A stretch of 64,000 nt of DNA from Betaproteobacteria bacterium (GTDB taxonomy: Bacteria; Pseudomonadota; Gammaproteobacteria; Burkholderiales; Burkholderiaceae_D). Below are positions 55,138 through 64,000 of this stretch, in pieces. The position numbers and the translations under genes were made by a program. Below the pieces are notes generated by a model that saw only the letters and a program-made list of their open reading frames with translations, was not told the origin of the DNA and did not search any database. Positions within the stretch are counted from its first letter, which is position 1, and each line of letters starts with the position of its first letter. The DNA is taken from contig JANYFL010000065.1 of NCBI GenBank assembly GCA_025362735.1, positions 1 to 64,000 of the forward strand, read 5' to 3'.

Positions 55138-56637
55138 TTGATTCCGATTGCGATCCATTTTGACTTCATTGTTTTGAACCCACCCAGCGACACACCTGTC
55201 AGTTTTGCCTCGTTCGGCCTGCATGCCGATATCCTCCGCGCTCTAACCGAGCAGGGCTATGTCACGCCCACGCCGATTCAGGAACAGGCCATTCCGGTGG
55301 TGTTGACCGGGCGTGACGTGATGGGTGCTGCCCAGACCGGTACCGGCAAGACTGCTGGATTTTCTTTGCCGATCATTCAGATGTTGTTGCCACTGGCGAG
55401 TGCCAGTATGTCGCCAGCGCGTCATCCGGTGCGTGCCTTGATTCTGGTACCCACGCGGGAACTGGCCGACCAGGTTTACGACAACGTTGCGCGTTACGCA
55501 AAGCACACCCCGCTCAAATGCACGGTCATCTTTGGCGGCATGGACATGGCGCCACAGACTGCAGCCTTGCGTGCTGGCGTCGAAATCGTAATTGCTACGC
55601 CGGGTCGCTTGCTGGATCACGTTCAGCAGAAAACCCTGAACCTTGGTCAAGTACAAATGCTGGTGCTCGATGAAGCGGATCGTATGCTCGACATGGGCTT
55701 TCTGCCTGACCTGCAACGCATCATCAATCTGTTGCCCAAGCAGCGCCAGAACCTGATGTTCTCGGCCACGTTCTCGAACGAGATCAAGAAGCTGGCGCAG
55801 ACCTTCATGCGCGAGCCGCAGTTGATTGAAACGGCGCGTCGCAATGCCACCGCTGAAAACGTTTCGCAGGTGGTGTATCAAGTGGCGGGCGAGCACAAGC
55901 GTGCTGCCGTCGCGCATATCGTGCGTGAGCGCGGCATGACCCAGATCATCGTGTTTTCCAATACCAAGATCGGTACGTCGCGCTTGGCGCGCGAACTGAT
56001 CAAGGAAGGCATCAAGGCGGATGCGATTCATGGTGACAAGAGCCAGAAGGAGCGCATGGTCGCTCTGGACGCGTTCAAGAAAGGCGAACTGGATGTGCTG
56101 GTTGCGACTGATGTCGCGGCGCGGGGTCTCGACATCGTTGAACTGCCCTGCGTGATCAATTACGATCTGCCGCATGCGCCGGAAGACTATGTGCACCGCA
56201 TCGGCCGCACCGGTCGCGCGGGTGCATCGGGCGATGCCATTTCGTTGATGGCGCCGGAAGAAGAGCGTTATCTGACCGACATCGAAAAGCTGATCAAGAC
56301 CAAGATCGAGCGACGCGCGCTGGAAGGCTTTCATCCGGCTGAGCGCTCGCATCATCACGAACCGCGTGAGCATAGAGAACCGAGGGAACGTAGCGGGCGT
56401 GGTGGTTCACGGTCGGATTCACGTTCTGATGCGCGCCCGGATTCACGTCCTTCACGCAGTTACGCCAGCCCGAAAGCCAAGCCGGTCGACGAATGGTTCC
56501 TCAAACCTTACGAGTCCAGCTCGCCTGAACCGACTGAGGCGGCTTCTCCGGTTCCAACCGCGACCCCTTCGATTACCCGCAACGCGCCACGCAAGCCAGT
56601 TGCGGCTTTGCTCGGTGGTGCCAAGAAAAACAAATAG
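55138..56637 (+). CDS. rhlE: DEAD-box RNA helicase, RhlE-like
   Basis: ATP-dependent RNA helicase for ribosome assembly or RNA turnover. All motifs are present: Q motif (FGLHADILRALTEQGYVTPT), AQTGTGKTA (I), PTRELADQ (Ia), TPGRLLD, DEADRMLDMG (II, DEAD), SATFS (III), ATDVAARGLDI, HRIGRTGRAG (VI). The tail from about residue 395 is Arg/Ser/His-rich and disordered, typical for RhlE. The start is unsure: the frame opens at TTG 55138, another TTG is at 55174, and no ATG fits. 499 residues at most. Confidence 0.93.
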   Translation: MIPIAIHFDFIVLNPPSDTPVSFASFGLHADILRALTEQGYVTPTPIQEQAIPVVLTGRDVMGAAQTGTGKTAGFSLPIIQMLLPLASASMSPARHPVRALILVPTRELADQVYDNVARYAKHTPLKCTVIFGGMDMAPQTAALRAGVEIVIATPGRLLDHVQQKTLNLGQVQMLVLDEADRMLDMGFLPDLQRIINLLPKQRQNLMFSATFSNEIKKLAQTFMREPQLIETARRNATAENVSQVVYQVAGEHKRAAVAHIVRERGMTQIIVFSNTKIGTSRLARELIKEGIKADAIHGDKSQKERMVALDAFKKGELDVLVATDVAARGLDIVELPCVINYDLPHAPEDYVHRIGRTGRAGASGDAISLMAPEEERYLTDIEKLIKTKIERRALEGFHPAERSHHHEPREHREPRERSGRGGSRSDSRSDARPDSRPSRSYASPKAKPVDEWFLKPYESSSPEPTEAASPVPTATPSITRNAPRKPVAALLGGAKKNK

Positions 56638-56640
56638 ATT

Positions 56641-57573
56641 TCAGTACTTCACATTGCGCTTCTGCCAACTGGCAGTCGCTTGTGACCAGAATTGCGTGAT
56701 GCTCGTCGCACCGAATGCTTCAAGGCCCAGATGTTGTGCGGCCAGTCGCAATTCAGCCAATGGATGTTTGCGATCCAGAGCCTTTGCACCGGTTTGTTTG
56801 CTGAGCTTTTCGCCCAGTTTTGTCTCGACCACCGGGACATGCAGATAACGTGGTGTGGGTAGACCCAAAGCGCGCTGCAAATGAATCTGGCGCGGTGTGG
56901 AATCCAGCAAATCGCTGCCACGAACCACGTCGGTAATTCCCTGTTCTGCGTCATCGACCACGACGGCCAATTGATAGGCCCAGAAGCCATCGGCCCGCTT
57001 CAGGACATAATCGCCAACTTCCGTAGTGAGGTTTTGCTGCTGAGGGCCGAAGTGCCGGTCATCAAAGCGAATGACATTGCCCGAATCATTGGTGTGGGCA
57101 ACACGCATGCGCCATGCACGTGGAGGACGGCCTTCAGGCAGCCCTGAGCGACAGGTGCCGGGATAGACCGCCGCATTCGAGGTCGTAGTCGAAGCGGTGA
57201 TCGAGTCGGAAATTTCTTTGCGCGTGCAAGCGCAGGGATAAAGCCAGCCCGCCTGCTCAAGGCGATCAAAGGCAGCTTGATAAGCAGCCCCGCGCTGGCT
57301 TTGAACCATCACCTCCCCGCTCCATTCAAAACCGAAGTCCGTCAGGGTGGCGAGTATGTTTTCAGTGGCTCCGGCCACTTCTCGGGGCGGGTCGATGTCC
57401 TCGATCCGCACCAGCCACTCACCTTGATGCGCGCGCGCATCAAGCCAGCCGGCCATCGCTGCGGCCAGCGAGCCCAGGTGCAAAGGGCCTGTGGGAGAGG
57501 GTGCGAAACGACCGCGATAGCGTCCCGTCAGGGGGCTGGCATCGGAATTGGGCAAGTATTCGAGCTGGCTCAT
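56641..57573 (-). CDS. gluQ: Glutamyl-Q tRNA(Asp) synthetase
   Basis: Paralogue of glutamyl-tRNA synthetase lacking the anticodon domain; it attaches glutamate to queuosine 34 of tRNA(Asp). [20 protein letters not shown] contains the HIGH-type motif, [10 protein letters not shown] and YPGTCR supply zinc ligands, and [13 protein letters not shown] is the KMSKS counterpart. ATG at 57573 gives 310 residues; a GTG at 57600 would add nine. Convergent with rhlE, 3 bases apart. Confidence 0.95.
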   Translation of the reverse strand: MSQLEYLPNSDASPLTGRYRGRFAPSPTGPLHLGSLAAAMAGWLDARAHQGEWLVRIEDIDPPREVAGATENILATLTDFGFEWSGEVMVQSQRGAAYQAAFDRLEQAGWLYPCACTRKEISDSITASTTTSNAAVYPGTCRSGLPEGRPPRAWRMRVAHTNDSGNVIRFDDRHFGPQQQNLTTEVGDYVLKRADGFWAYQLAVVVDDAEQGITDVVRGSDLLDSTPRQIHLQRALGLPTPRYLHVPVVETKLGEKLSKQTGAKALDRKHPLAELRLAAQHLGLEAFGATSITQFWSQATASWQKRNVKY

Positions 57574-57738
57574 GCGCTGGTATTTCGCTTGCTTAATCAC
57601 AACAAAGCCTTGATTCCACTCAAAATCTGGCTGAAAAGATTTAGATCGACGGTTTTGGGCCGTTAAAATGGTTGCCGTTTATCGATTGATCCTACAATCC
57701 ATTGAATTAAATCTTACGTAATTCCTACTCAACCGCCT

Positions 57739-60501
57739 ATGTCAGCAGATGGCCCCACGGCTAAATCCGTGACACGCTCATTCGGTTCGAACGCGCTTCC
57801 AGAACGAGGCACGGCTTCCATTTTTTCCGGCTCACGCATTATGCCGTTGAAAGATGTGAATCTGCGGGTGCGGCGCGAGTTGCTGCGGGTGATCATCGGG
57901 AATGCGTTCTGGCTCGGCGTAGTCAGTCTGGGCGTCGCACTGTTTGTGATTTATGCGGTGCATGACGCCGTGCCCATGCAGCGCTACCTGAGCTGGATGG
58001 TGCTGATTGTTCTGGGCGTCGTGTTTCATTTTGTCCTCAGCCATTCCTGGGGCCAGACCAGGGCGGACGCTGACTCCCAAATACTGAAATGGGAATTGTG
58101 GGCCGCAACCGTGGCACTGACCAAAGGCATCGCATGGGGATTCCTGACGACTTTTGTGCGGGAATCCGGCCCCACTCTGCAAATCATCTGTGCCCTGGTT
58201 TTGAGTTGTTTGATGGTGGCGCTGAATATCAGCTATGGACTGAGCCGTCGTATCTACCCGTTTTTCTTCGTACCCATTTTTCTCGCTCAAGCGCTGCTTT
58301 TTTATCACCACAGCGACAGCTATGCGGTGCCGATCGTCCCACTCTGGAGTGCATTCGGGCTGTTGCTGTTCCTGATGCATCGCCTGACCGCAGCGATGAA
58401 CGAGCGCCGTCTGGTGGAACGTTTTTCGCAGGAAAATATTGCCGCCGAGCAACGGGTTCTGCTGAACACCTTGTCTTTGGGCGTACTGGTGACCCAGCGC
58501 GACATCATTGTTGATTGCAATGACCGCTATCTGCAGATGTATGGCTATAAGCGCGAGGAGTTGATTGGTCAAAGCACGCGCATTTTCATGGATTCTGAAG
58601 AAGACTATATCGACTCGTTGCAGAGGAATAGTGACTTTTTCAACGGCCGCAAAGTCGAACGGATTGCGCGGCGCAAGCGTGCCGACGGCAGTCTGATTGA
58701 TGTGGAAATCAATCTGGGTCTGGTCGATCCGAGCAATCCTGATTCGCAGGTGGTGGGAACTTATGAAGACGTCAGCGAACGTCTGGAAACCGAGCGGCAC
58801 TTGCGTTCCAGTCAGGCGCGTTTCGGGATGGCTCTGGACGCGCTCCAGTCCGGTGTATGGGACTACGACACAGCGGACCAGAATTTTTTTATCTCGCGCC
58901 GCTTCAAGCAGGTGCTCGGCTACGATGAAGTAGCGAGTCTGGCTCCGCATTTGAAGCGGATTTTTTTCTATCACGACTGGATCGAAGAACAAGATCGGGC
59001 CGCAATGGCCGAGGCGCGTGCGGCTTTCCTGGCCGAAGGCAAACCGTTTGATCACCAGTACCGCTTGAAATTGCCCGATGAGCGTGTCATCTGGATTCGT
59101 GAAAGTGTTCTGGCGCAGATGGATGAGAACGGCAAGCTGGTGCGCTTTACCGGTTCGATTACCGACACGACCATCAGCAACAAGGTGCAGGAACAGTTGC
59201 GCGAGAGTGAACTCCTGCATCGCAGCCTGATTGAAACAGTCGACAGCCTGATCTGGCACACCGACGAGCAAGGTGTGCTGACCTTTGTCAATGAACGCGG
59301 TGCCAACAGTTTGTACGGCTATGAGCCCAGCGCCATGATCGGTCAAAAGATTACCGATTTTTCAGCGCCTGAATCTATGAGCATGGAAGTCAATCAACAT
59401 TTCCCCGGTTTGCGCGAAGGACTGCGTTTGCTCAATACCGAAGTCGTACATTTCCATAAAAACGGCAAGCGAATTTATCTGAGTGTGAACGCGGTTCCCT
59501 TATTTGATGATGCAGGTGACTTCGTCGGTGTGGTTGGGATCAATACCAACATCACCCCGATCAAGAAGCGTCAACGCGCATTCCAGGAAGCGGTCCGTTT
59601 GCAGCGCCTTATTTTTGACAGTGCGGGTGAGGGCATTGTGCTGGAGCGCACAGGCCGGGTGTTCCGCGCCAATCAGGCTTTTGTTGATCTCATTGGCGGA
59701 ACACTGGGTGACATCATTGCTCGTTCCTTGTCGACCTGGTTTGAAAATGCCGATGAATGGCGTCGCATCGAAGCTCAGTTGATGACGCTGGGTAACGTCA
59801 TCAAAGTCGAGCAAACCATGCGCTGTATTGATGGCAGGACGATCTGGGTATTGGCAACCGGTCGGCTTGCCGAAGTTCAGGAAAATGACGAAGCACAGGG
59901 CATGATCTGGGTCTTTTCCGATATCACCGCGCAGAAGCAACAGGAAGAACAAAGCTGGTATCGCGCCAATCATGACGAACTGACCGGCTTGCCGAATCGG
60001 CGCATGCTGCAGGATCGACTGGAGCAGGCGCTGGGGCATGCACGACGTGAGTCGGGACGTGTCGGATTACTGATGCTCGATCTCGATGGCTTCAAGGAAG
60101 TCAATGACAATTACGGCCATCGTTTCGGCGATGAGATGCTCAGGCAGATTTCAGAACGCATGTCCGCCGATGTCCGGCAGCTTGATACGGTGGCCCGGAT
60201 GGGAGGTGATGAATTCGTCGTGGTACTGCACAATGTCGATAACATTCACGACATCGAATTCATGGCGCAGCGCTTGATTGAACGTATTCGGCAACCGATG
60301 GAAATTGAAGGAGTCGAGCTGACCATCAGCACCAGTATCGGCATCAGCATGTTCCCCGAAAGTGATGAGAGTCTGGTGGGTCTGATGCACGCCGCCGATA
60401 TGGCGATGTATGCTGCCAAAGCGAGTGGCAAAAATGCCTACCGCATTGCCGAACCGATGCGGCGGTCCGGCGGAACGCAAACCAAGCTCAAGCTCAGTTA
60501 A
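57739..60501 (+). CDS. Membrane PAS-PAS-PAS-PAS-GGDEF diguanylate cyclase
   Basis: Makes cyclic di-GMP. Residues about 45-225 hold six or so transmembrane segments (a MASE-like sensor), then four PAS domains at about 235-345, 355-475, 485-615 and 620-745, and a GGDEF domain at about 748-915. The active site ARMGGDEFVVVLH is complete, and the product-inhibition I-site RQLD sits exactly five residues before GGDEF, so feedback control is expected. No EAL domain. 920 residues. The signal sensed is unknown. Confidence 0.93.
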   Translation: MSADGPTAKSVTRSFGSNALPERGTASIFSGSRIMPLKDVNLRVRRELLRVIIGNAFWLGVVSLGVALFVIYAVHDAVPMQRYLSWMVLIVLGVVFHFVLSHSWGQTRADADSQILKWELWAATVALTKGIAWGFLTTFVRESGPTLQIICALVLSCLMVALNISYGLSRRIYPFFFVPIFLAQALLFYHHSDSYAVPIVPLWSAFGLLLFLMHRLTAAMNERRLVERFSQENIAAEQRVLLNTLSLGVLVTQRDIIVDCNDRYLQMYGYKREELIGQSTRIFMDSEEDYIDSLQRNSDFFNGRKVERIARRKRADGSLIDVEINLGLVDPSNPDSQVVGTYEDVSERLETERHLRSSQARFGMALDALQSGVWDYDTADQNFFISRRFKQVLGYDEVASLAPHLKRIFFYHDWIEEQDRAAMAEARAAFLAEGKPFDHQYRLKLPDERVIWIRESVLAQMDENGKLVRFTGSITDTTISNKVQEQLRESELLHRSLIETVDSLIWHTDEQGVLTFVNERGANSLYGYEPSAMIGQKITDFSAPESMSMEVNQHFPGLREGLRLLNTEVVHFHKNGKRIYLSVNAVPLFDDAGDFVGVVGINTNITPIKKRQRAFQEAVRLQRLIFDSAGEGIVLERTGRVFRANQAFVDLIGGTLGDIIARSLSTWFENADEWRRIEAQLMTLGNVIKVEQTMRCIDGRTIWVLATGRLAEVQENDEAQGMIWVFSDITAQKQQEEQSWYRANHDELTGLPNRRMLQDRLEQALGHARRESGRVGLLMLDLDGFKEVNDNYGHRFGDEMLRQISERMSADVRQLDTVARMGGDEFVVVLHNVDNIHDIEFMAQRLIERIRQPMEIEGVELTISTSIGISMFPESDESLVGLMHAADMAMYAAKASGKNAYRIAEPMRRSGGTQTKLKLS

Positions 60502-61385
60502 GCCGTTGGGCTTTGCAGGTTTCTTTCAAGGCTCTTTTGATCCAGTGTTTCCGCGCATTTAGGACATGATTGTCCGGGAACATAACGCGCATCCTGTTGC
60601 TCTTCTGCAGTGACCACTGCACGGCAGGCATAGCATTGTCTGGTGGACGTTTCCTTCAGTTGCGGATTCAGCGCAACGCGATCATCGAAGACGAAGCAGT
60701 CGCCGCGCCAGTGTGCACCACCGACGTCCTCGAAATACTTGAGAATCCCGCCGTCGAGTTGCAACACGTTGTCCATACCGATTTCCTGCATGTACAGCAC
60801 AGCCTTTTCACAACGAATGCCACCGGTGCAGAACGTGACGACCGTCTTATCTCTTAGGCTGTCAGCGGTTTGCTGAATCGCCTGTGGAAATTCGCCGAAG
60901 TGATGAATATTGAATTCGCGTGCTTCCTCAAAAGTGCCGACCTCAACTTCAAAGGCATTGCGCGTGTCGAGCAGAACGATTTCACGTCCCTGATCGTCAT
61001 GTCCCTGATCCAGCCATTGCTTGAGCTGTTGTGGGGTAATCGCTGGGGCGCGCTGATTGTCCGGCCGTATGGTCGGATGGCGCATCGTGATGATTTCCTT
61101 TTTCAGCTTGACCAGCATTCGATTGAACGGCTGACGATCCGAATAACTTTCCTTGACCGTCAATCGGGAAAACTTGCCTTCGAACAGTGCGTCGTTGCGT
61201 AACCAGGTCAGAAAATCAGAGATGCTTTGTGGCGCGCCCGCAAGAAAAAGATTGATGCCCTCCGGCGTCAGCAGAATCGTTCCTTTGAGTCCGAGTTCGA
61301 CACATCGTGTTTTGACGGGTGCGCGCCACTCCGCCACGTCGGGCAGTGCGACAAACTGATAAGCGGCGATGTTGAGAATGTTCAT
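60498..61385 (-). CDS. trhO: tRNA uridine(34) hydroxylase TrhO
   Basis: Oxygen-dependent enzyme that hydroxylates U34 of certain tRNAs, first step to cmo5U. N-terminal ferredoxin-like part (AYQFVALPDVAEWRAPVKTR, GTILLTPEGINLFLAG), then a rhodanese domain with catalytic Cys in VVTFCTGGIRCEKAVLY, then a Cys-rich tail (RQCYACRAVV and SCPKCAETL) that probably binds zinc. 295 residues. It overlaps the convergent cyclase gene by 4 bases. Confidence 0.93.
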   Translation of the reverse strand: MNILNIAAYQFVALPDVAEWRAPVKTRCVELGLKGTILLTPEGINLFLAGAPQSISDFLTWLRNDALFEGKFSRLTVKESYSDRQPFNRMLVKLKKEIITMRHPTIRPDNQRAPAITPQQLKQWLDQGHDDQGREIVLLDTRNAFEVEVGTFEEAREFNIHHFGEFPQAIQQTADSLRDKTVVTFCTGGIRCEKAVLYMQEIGMDNVLQLDGGILKYFEDVGGAHWRGDCFVFDDRVALNPQLKETSTRQCYACRAVVTAEEQQDARYVPGQSCPKCAETLDQKSLERNLQSPTA

Positions 61386-61418
61386 AAGCCGACATTATAA
61401 AGTTTGTGAAAAATATTT

Positions 61419-61604
61419 CGACGCGGAGGCGCAGAGACGCAGAGAAAATCTAAAACACTGATTTTTGTCATCCTGAGCATCGCGAAGGATCTCAGTTGTG
61501 CAATAACTGCCTGCAGTTGGGAATGTCCTGAGATTCTTCGCTGAGCTCAGAATGACATGCCTTTCTCTGCGTCTCCGCGTCTCTGCGTCGAGATTCAAAA
61601 CGAC
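61419..61604. repeat. Palindromic repeat, family R3 (copy c), split by an R2 copy
   Basis: Left arm CGACGCGGAGGCGCAGAGAC then GCAGAGAAAA (61419-61449), right arm TTTCTCTGCGTCTCCGCGTC then TCTGCGTCGA. The centre is occupied by a whole R2 repeat (61465-61558), so one repeat appears inserted into another. Confidence 0.8.
61465..61558. repeat. Palindromic repeat, family R2 (copy c), nested
   Basis: TTGTCATCCTGAGCATCGCG then AAGGATCTCAG on the left, CTGAGATTCTTCGCTGAGCT then CAGAATGACA on the right. It sits inside an R3 repeat. Confidence 0.8.
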
Positions 61605-61622
61605 AAGCGTTAAAATGCCGTC

Positions 61623-64000
61623 ATGTCTCAAACAAGCTCATCTGACCCCGGTTTCATTCATTTACGCCTGCATTCCGAGTATTCGATTTCGGACGGCATG
61701 CTGCGTATCGATCCCTTGGTAGAAAGAGCCGTAGCCGATGGTCAAGGCGCGCTGGCCTTGACCGATTTGTCGAATCTGTTTGGGCTGGTCAAATTCTATA
61801 AACAGGCACGCGCCAGTGGGGTCAAGCCGATTGCGGGCTGCGACATCTGGATTAGTGATGATTCGGGTTCGCACCAGGAAGGGCGCAGCCAGGACAAGAG
61901 CCATCGCCTGCTTTTGTTGGTACGCAATCACGTGGGCTATCTGCGCTTGTGCGAATTGCTTTCGCGCGCGTGGCTGGAAAATCAGTCACGTGGTCGACCA
62001 GAATTCAGTATCGAATGGTTTGAAGCACTTGCTCAGGAAGGCGGTACCGATGGTTTGATTGCCTTGTCCGGCGCGCAAGGCGGCAATATCGGATTGGCTC
62101 TGGTGAACGGTCAGTTTGAACTGGCCGAACAACATGCCAAGCGTTGGGCCCGGCTATTCCCGAATGCTTTTTATATTGAGCTGCAGCGCTACGGACAAAC
62201 AGGTGCAGACCAGTACATTAATCGGGCGGTGAAACTCGCAGCCAAACTTGGTTTGCCCGTGGTCGCGACACATCCGGTTCAGTTCCTTGATGCAAGCGAG
62301 TTTCGCGCACACGAGGCGCGCGTCTGTATTGCCGAGGGCGAGATTCTGGCGAACCCTCGTCGCAGCAAACGCTTTACGCCAGAACAGTATTTCAAGACCC
62401 AGGCCGAGATGGCGGCGTTGTTTGCCGATCTACCCACGGCTTTGCAGAACACGGTGGAAATCGCCAAACGTTGTAACCTGAGCCTGGAGCTGGGCAAGGC
62501 CCGCCTGCCCCAGTTCCCGACGCCACATGGGGTATCGCTGAACGACTATCTGGTTCAGCAAGCCGGTGAAGGTCTGGAGCAGCGCCTGCAACAGCTTTAT
62601 CCCGATGCCGCAGACCGGGTACAGGAACGGGCGCGTTATCTCGACCGGCTGCAATTCGAGACCGACACTATTATCAAGATGGGCTTCCCGGGCTACTTTC
62701 TGATCGTGGCCGACTTCATTAATTGGGCCAAAAACAATGGCGTGCCGGTGGGGCCGGGGCGCGGTTCCGGTGCTGGTTCGCTGGTGGCTTATTCGCTCGG
62801 CATTACCGATCTGGATCCGCTTGCTTATGGACTTATCTTCGAGCGCTTTCTGAATCCTGAGCGGGTCTCGATGCCGGACTTCGATATCGACTTCTGTCAG
62901 GAGGGCCGCGACCGCGTCATCGACTATGTCAAGAAGAAGTACGGTGCTGAATCCGTTGCACAGATTGCCACTTTCGGCACTATGGCGGCCAAGGCGGCGG
63001 TGCGCGACATTGGCCGCGTGCTTGATCTGCCGTTCAATTTTGTCGATGGCATTGCCAAGCTGATTCCGTTCAAGCCGGGCAAGCTGGTGACGCTGGCCGA
63101 TGCGCGCAAGGAAGAACCGCTGTTGGCCGAGCGCGAGCGAAAGGAAGATGAAGTCCGGGAGTTGATCGAACTGGCTGAACGTGTTGAAGGCCTGACGCGT
63201 AATGTCGGCATGCACGCCGGTGGTGTGCTGATTGCGCCCGGTAAGCTTACCGATTTCAGTCCACTCTATACCCAGCATGGTTCGGACAGCATCGTCAGTC
63301 AGTACGACAAGGACGATGTGGAAGCCGCAGGCTTGGTTAAGTTCGACTTCCTCGGCCTGACCACGCTGACCATTCTAGAGTGGGCCAGTGCCAGCATTCG
63401 CAGACTCTATGAAGACCGGAATGACTTTGCGCTCGAACGCATTGCACTCGACGACAAAGCTGCTTACGAGGTGTTCAAGCGCGCGGATACTGTCGCCGTG
63501 TTCCAGTTTGAAAGTCCCGGTATGCAGCGCATGCTCAAAGACGCCAGGCCCGACCGTTTCGGCGACATCATCGCGCTGGTGGCCTTGTATCGTCCCGGTC
63601 CGATGGACTTGATTCCCGACTTCGTCGCACGCAAAAAAGGTGAGCGTTTCGAGTATCCCGACCCGCGTGTGCAGCCGATTCTGGAAGAGACTTACGGCAT
63701 CATGGTCTATCAAGAACAGGTGATGCGGATGGCCCAAATCATCGGCGGCTATTCGCTCGGCAGTGCCGATCTGTTGCGTAAAGCAATGGGCAAGAAAAAA
63801 GCCGATGAAATGGCCAAGCATCGTGTGATCTTTGGTGAGGGTGCGGCGAAGAATGGCATGTCGCACGCCAAGGCCAACGAAATCTTCGACCTGATGGAGA
63901 AGTTTGCGGGCTACGGCTTCAACAAGTCGCACGCCGCTGCTTACGCATTGCTGGCGTATCACACGGCGTGGCTCAAGGCTCATTATCCGGCTGAATTCAT
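61623..64000 (+). CDS. dnaE: DNA polymerase III subunit alpha (5' part, cut by window end)
   Basis: Replicative DNA polymerase. About 792 codons are present, the frame stays open to base 64000, and roughly 350-380 more are expected. PHP domain at the N terminus (FIHLRLHSEYSISDGMLRID, about 10-280), then the polymerase core: GFPGYFLIVADFINWAKNNG, PVGPGRGSGAGSLVAYSLGI, and catalytic Asp residues in MPDFDIDFCQEGRDRVIDYV. Later: RNVGMHAGGVLIAPG, ALVALYRPGPMDLIPDFVAR, KFAGYGFNKSHAAAYALLAY. ATG at 61623. Confidence 0.97.
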   Translation, partial: MSQTSSSDPGFIHLRLHSEYSISDGMLRIDPLVERAVADGQGALALTDLSNLFGLVKFYKQARASGVKPIAGCDIWISDDSGSHQEGRSQDKSHRLLLLVRNHVGYLRLCELLSRAWLENQSRGRPEFSIEWFEALAQEGGTDGLIALSGAQGGNIGLALVNGQFELAEQHAKRWARLFPNAFYIELQRYGQTGADQYINRAVKLAAKLGLPVVATHPVQFLDASEFRAHEARVCIAEGEILANPRRSKRFTPEQYFKTQAEMAALFADLPTALQNTVEIAKRCNLSLELGKARLPQFPTPHGVSLNDYLVQQAGEGLEQRLQQLYPDAADRVQERARYLDRLQFETDTIIKMGFPGYFLIVADFINWAKNNGVPVGPGRGSGAGSLVAYSLGITDLDPLAYGLIFERFLNPERVSMPDFDIDFCQEGRDRVIDYVKKKYGAESVAQIATFGTMAAKAAVRDIGRVLDLPFNFVDGIAKLIPFKPGKLVTLADARKEEPLLAERERKEDEVRELIELAERVEGLTRNVGMHAGGVLIAPGKLTDFSPLYTQHGSDSIVSQYDKDDVEAAGLVKFDFLGLTTLTILEWASASIRRLYEDRNDFALERIALDDKAAYEVFKRADTVAVFQFESPGMQRMLKDARPDRFGDIIALVALYRPGPMDLIPDFVARKKGERFEYPDPRVQPILEETYGIMVYQEQVMRMAQIIGGYSLGSADLLRKAMGKKKADEMAKHRVIFGEGAAKNGMSHAKANEIFDLMEKFAGYGFNKSHAAAYALLAYHTAWLKAHYPAEF

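Noticed and set aside
57832-59346. Open frame of 504 codons opposite the diguanylate cyclase gene
   Set aside because: A shadow of the cyclase frame; low-complexity His/Gln-rich product without recognisable domains.

Overview
The window is a contiguous chromosomal segment of a Gram-negative betaproteobacterium, most likely order Burkholderiales and perhaps family Oxalobacteraceae. The reasons are gene order and gene architecture: ubiG-gph beside ompA, gyrA-serC-pheA-hisC-tyrA-aroA/cmk-rpsA-ihfB-lapA-lapB-ugd-hldE1-hldD, an AroA-cytidylate kinase fusion, a tmRNA with tag ANDERFALAA, and an rpsU-yqeY-dnaG-rpoD macromolecular synthesis block. Family placement is inference; order placement is fairly secure.

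Layout. 1-4.0 kb (minus strand): phosphoglycolate phosphatase, UbiG, an OmpA-family protein with its own terminator, and an amidohydrolase (MtaD-like). 4.2-13.9 kb (plus): gyrA, a DUF2059 secreted protein and the serine/aromatic/histidine genes serC, pheA, hisC, tyrA and a fused aroA-cmk, tightly packed and partly overlapping. 14-21.5 kb: rpsA, ihfB, lapA-lapB (LPS assembly), ugd, hldE1, hldD (LPS core sugar precursors) and a ComEA-like protein. 21.6-26.4 kb: cysM, a decayed sirtuin remnant, a stand-alone response regulator, a CoA-binding protein, a RES/Xre toxin-antitoxin pair, and a TPR lipoprotein. 26.4-30.7 kb (minus): an ECF42-type sigma factor with its usual companions (YCII/DGPF proteins and VOC proteins), including a degraded YCII copy beside a small inverted-repeat element, and a candidate ECF42-dependent promoter.

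30.8-36 kb is the main accessory region: two Fic-domain proteins with winged-helix tails flank a large predicted nuclease-like protein with a SEC-C tail, all lying against the tmRNA gene (ssrA), a common integration hot spot. Each Fic gene has an unusual array of repeated sites over its start. 36.5-45 kb: AEC transporter, xerD, ybaK-type deacylase, plsY, tsaD, a frameshifted ybiB, an AraC-type regulator, an RlmK-like methyltransferase and a gamma-glutamylcyclotransferase-like protein. 44.9-50.6 kb: rpsU, yqeY, dnaG, rpoD and a CAU-anticodon tRNA. 50.7-57.6 kb: an orphan polysaccharide-deacetylase-like gene in AT-richer DNA, a LysR/azoreductase divergent pair, pirin, an RhlE-type helicase and gluQ. 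57.7-64 kb: a four-PAS diguanylate cyclase, trhO, and the first ~790 codons of dnaE, cut off by the window end.

The intergenic spaces hold at least six families of palindromic dispersed repeats, one of them inserted within another. The most unusual observations are the Fic/nuclease/Fic island with its operator arrays, substitutions in AroA at the two positions classically tied to glyphosate tolerance, the ECF42 promoter match, and the MITE-like element carrying dRS3-like palindromes.
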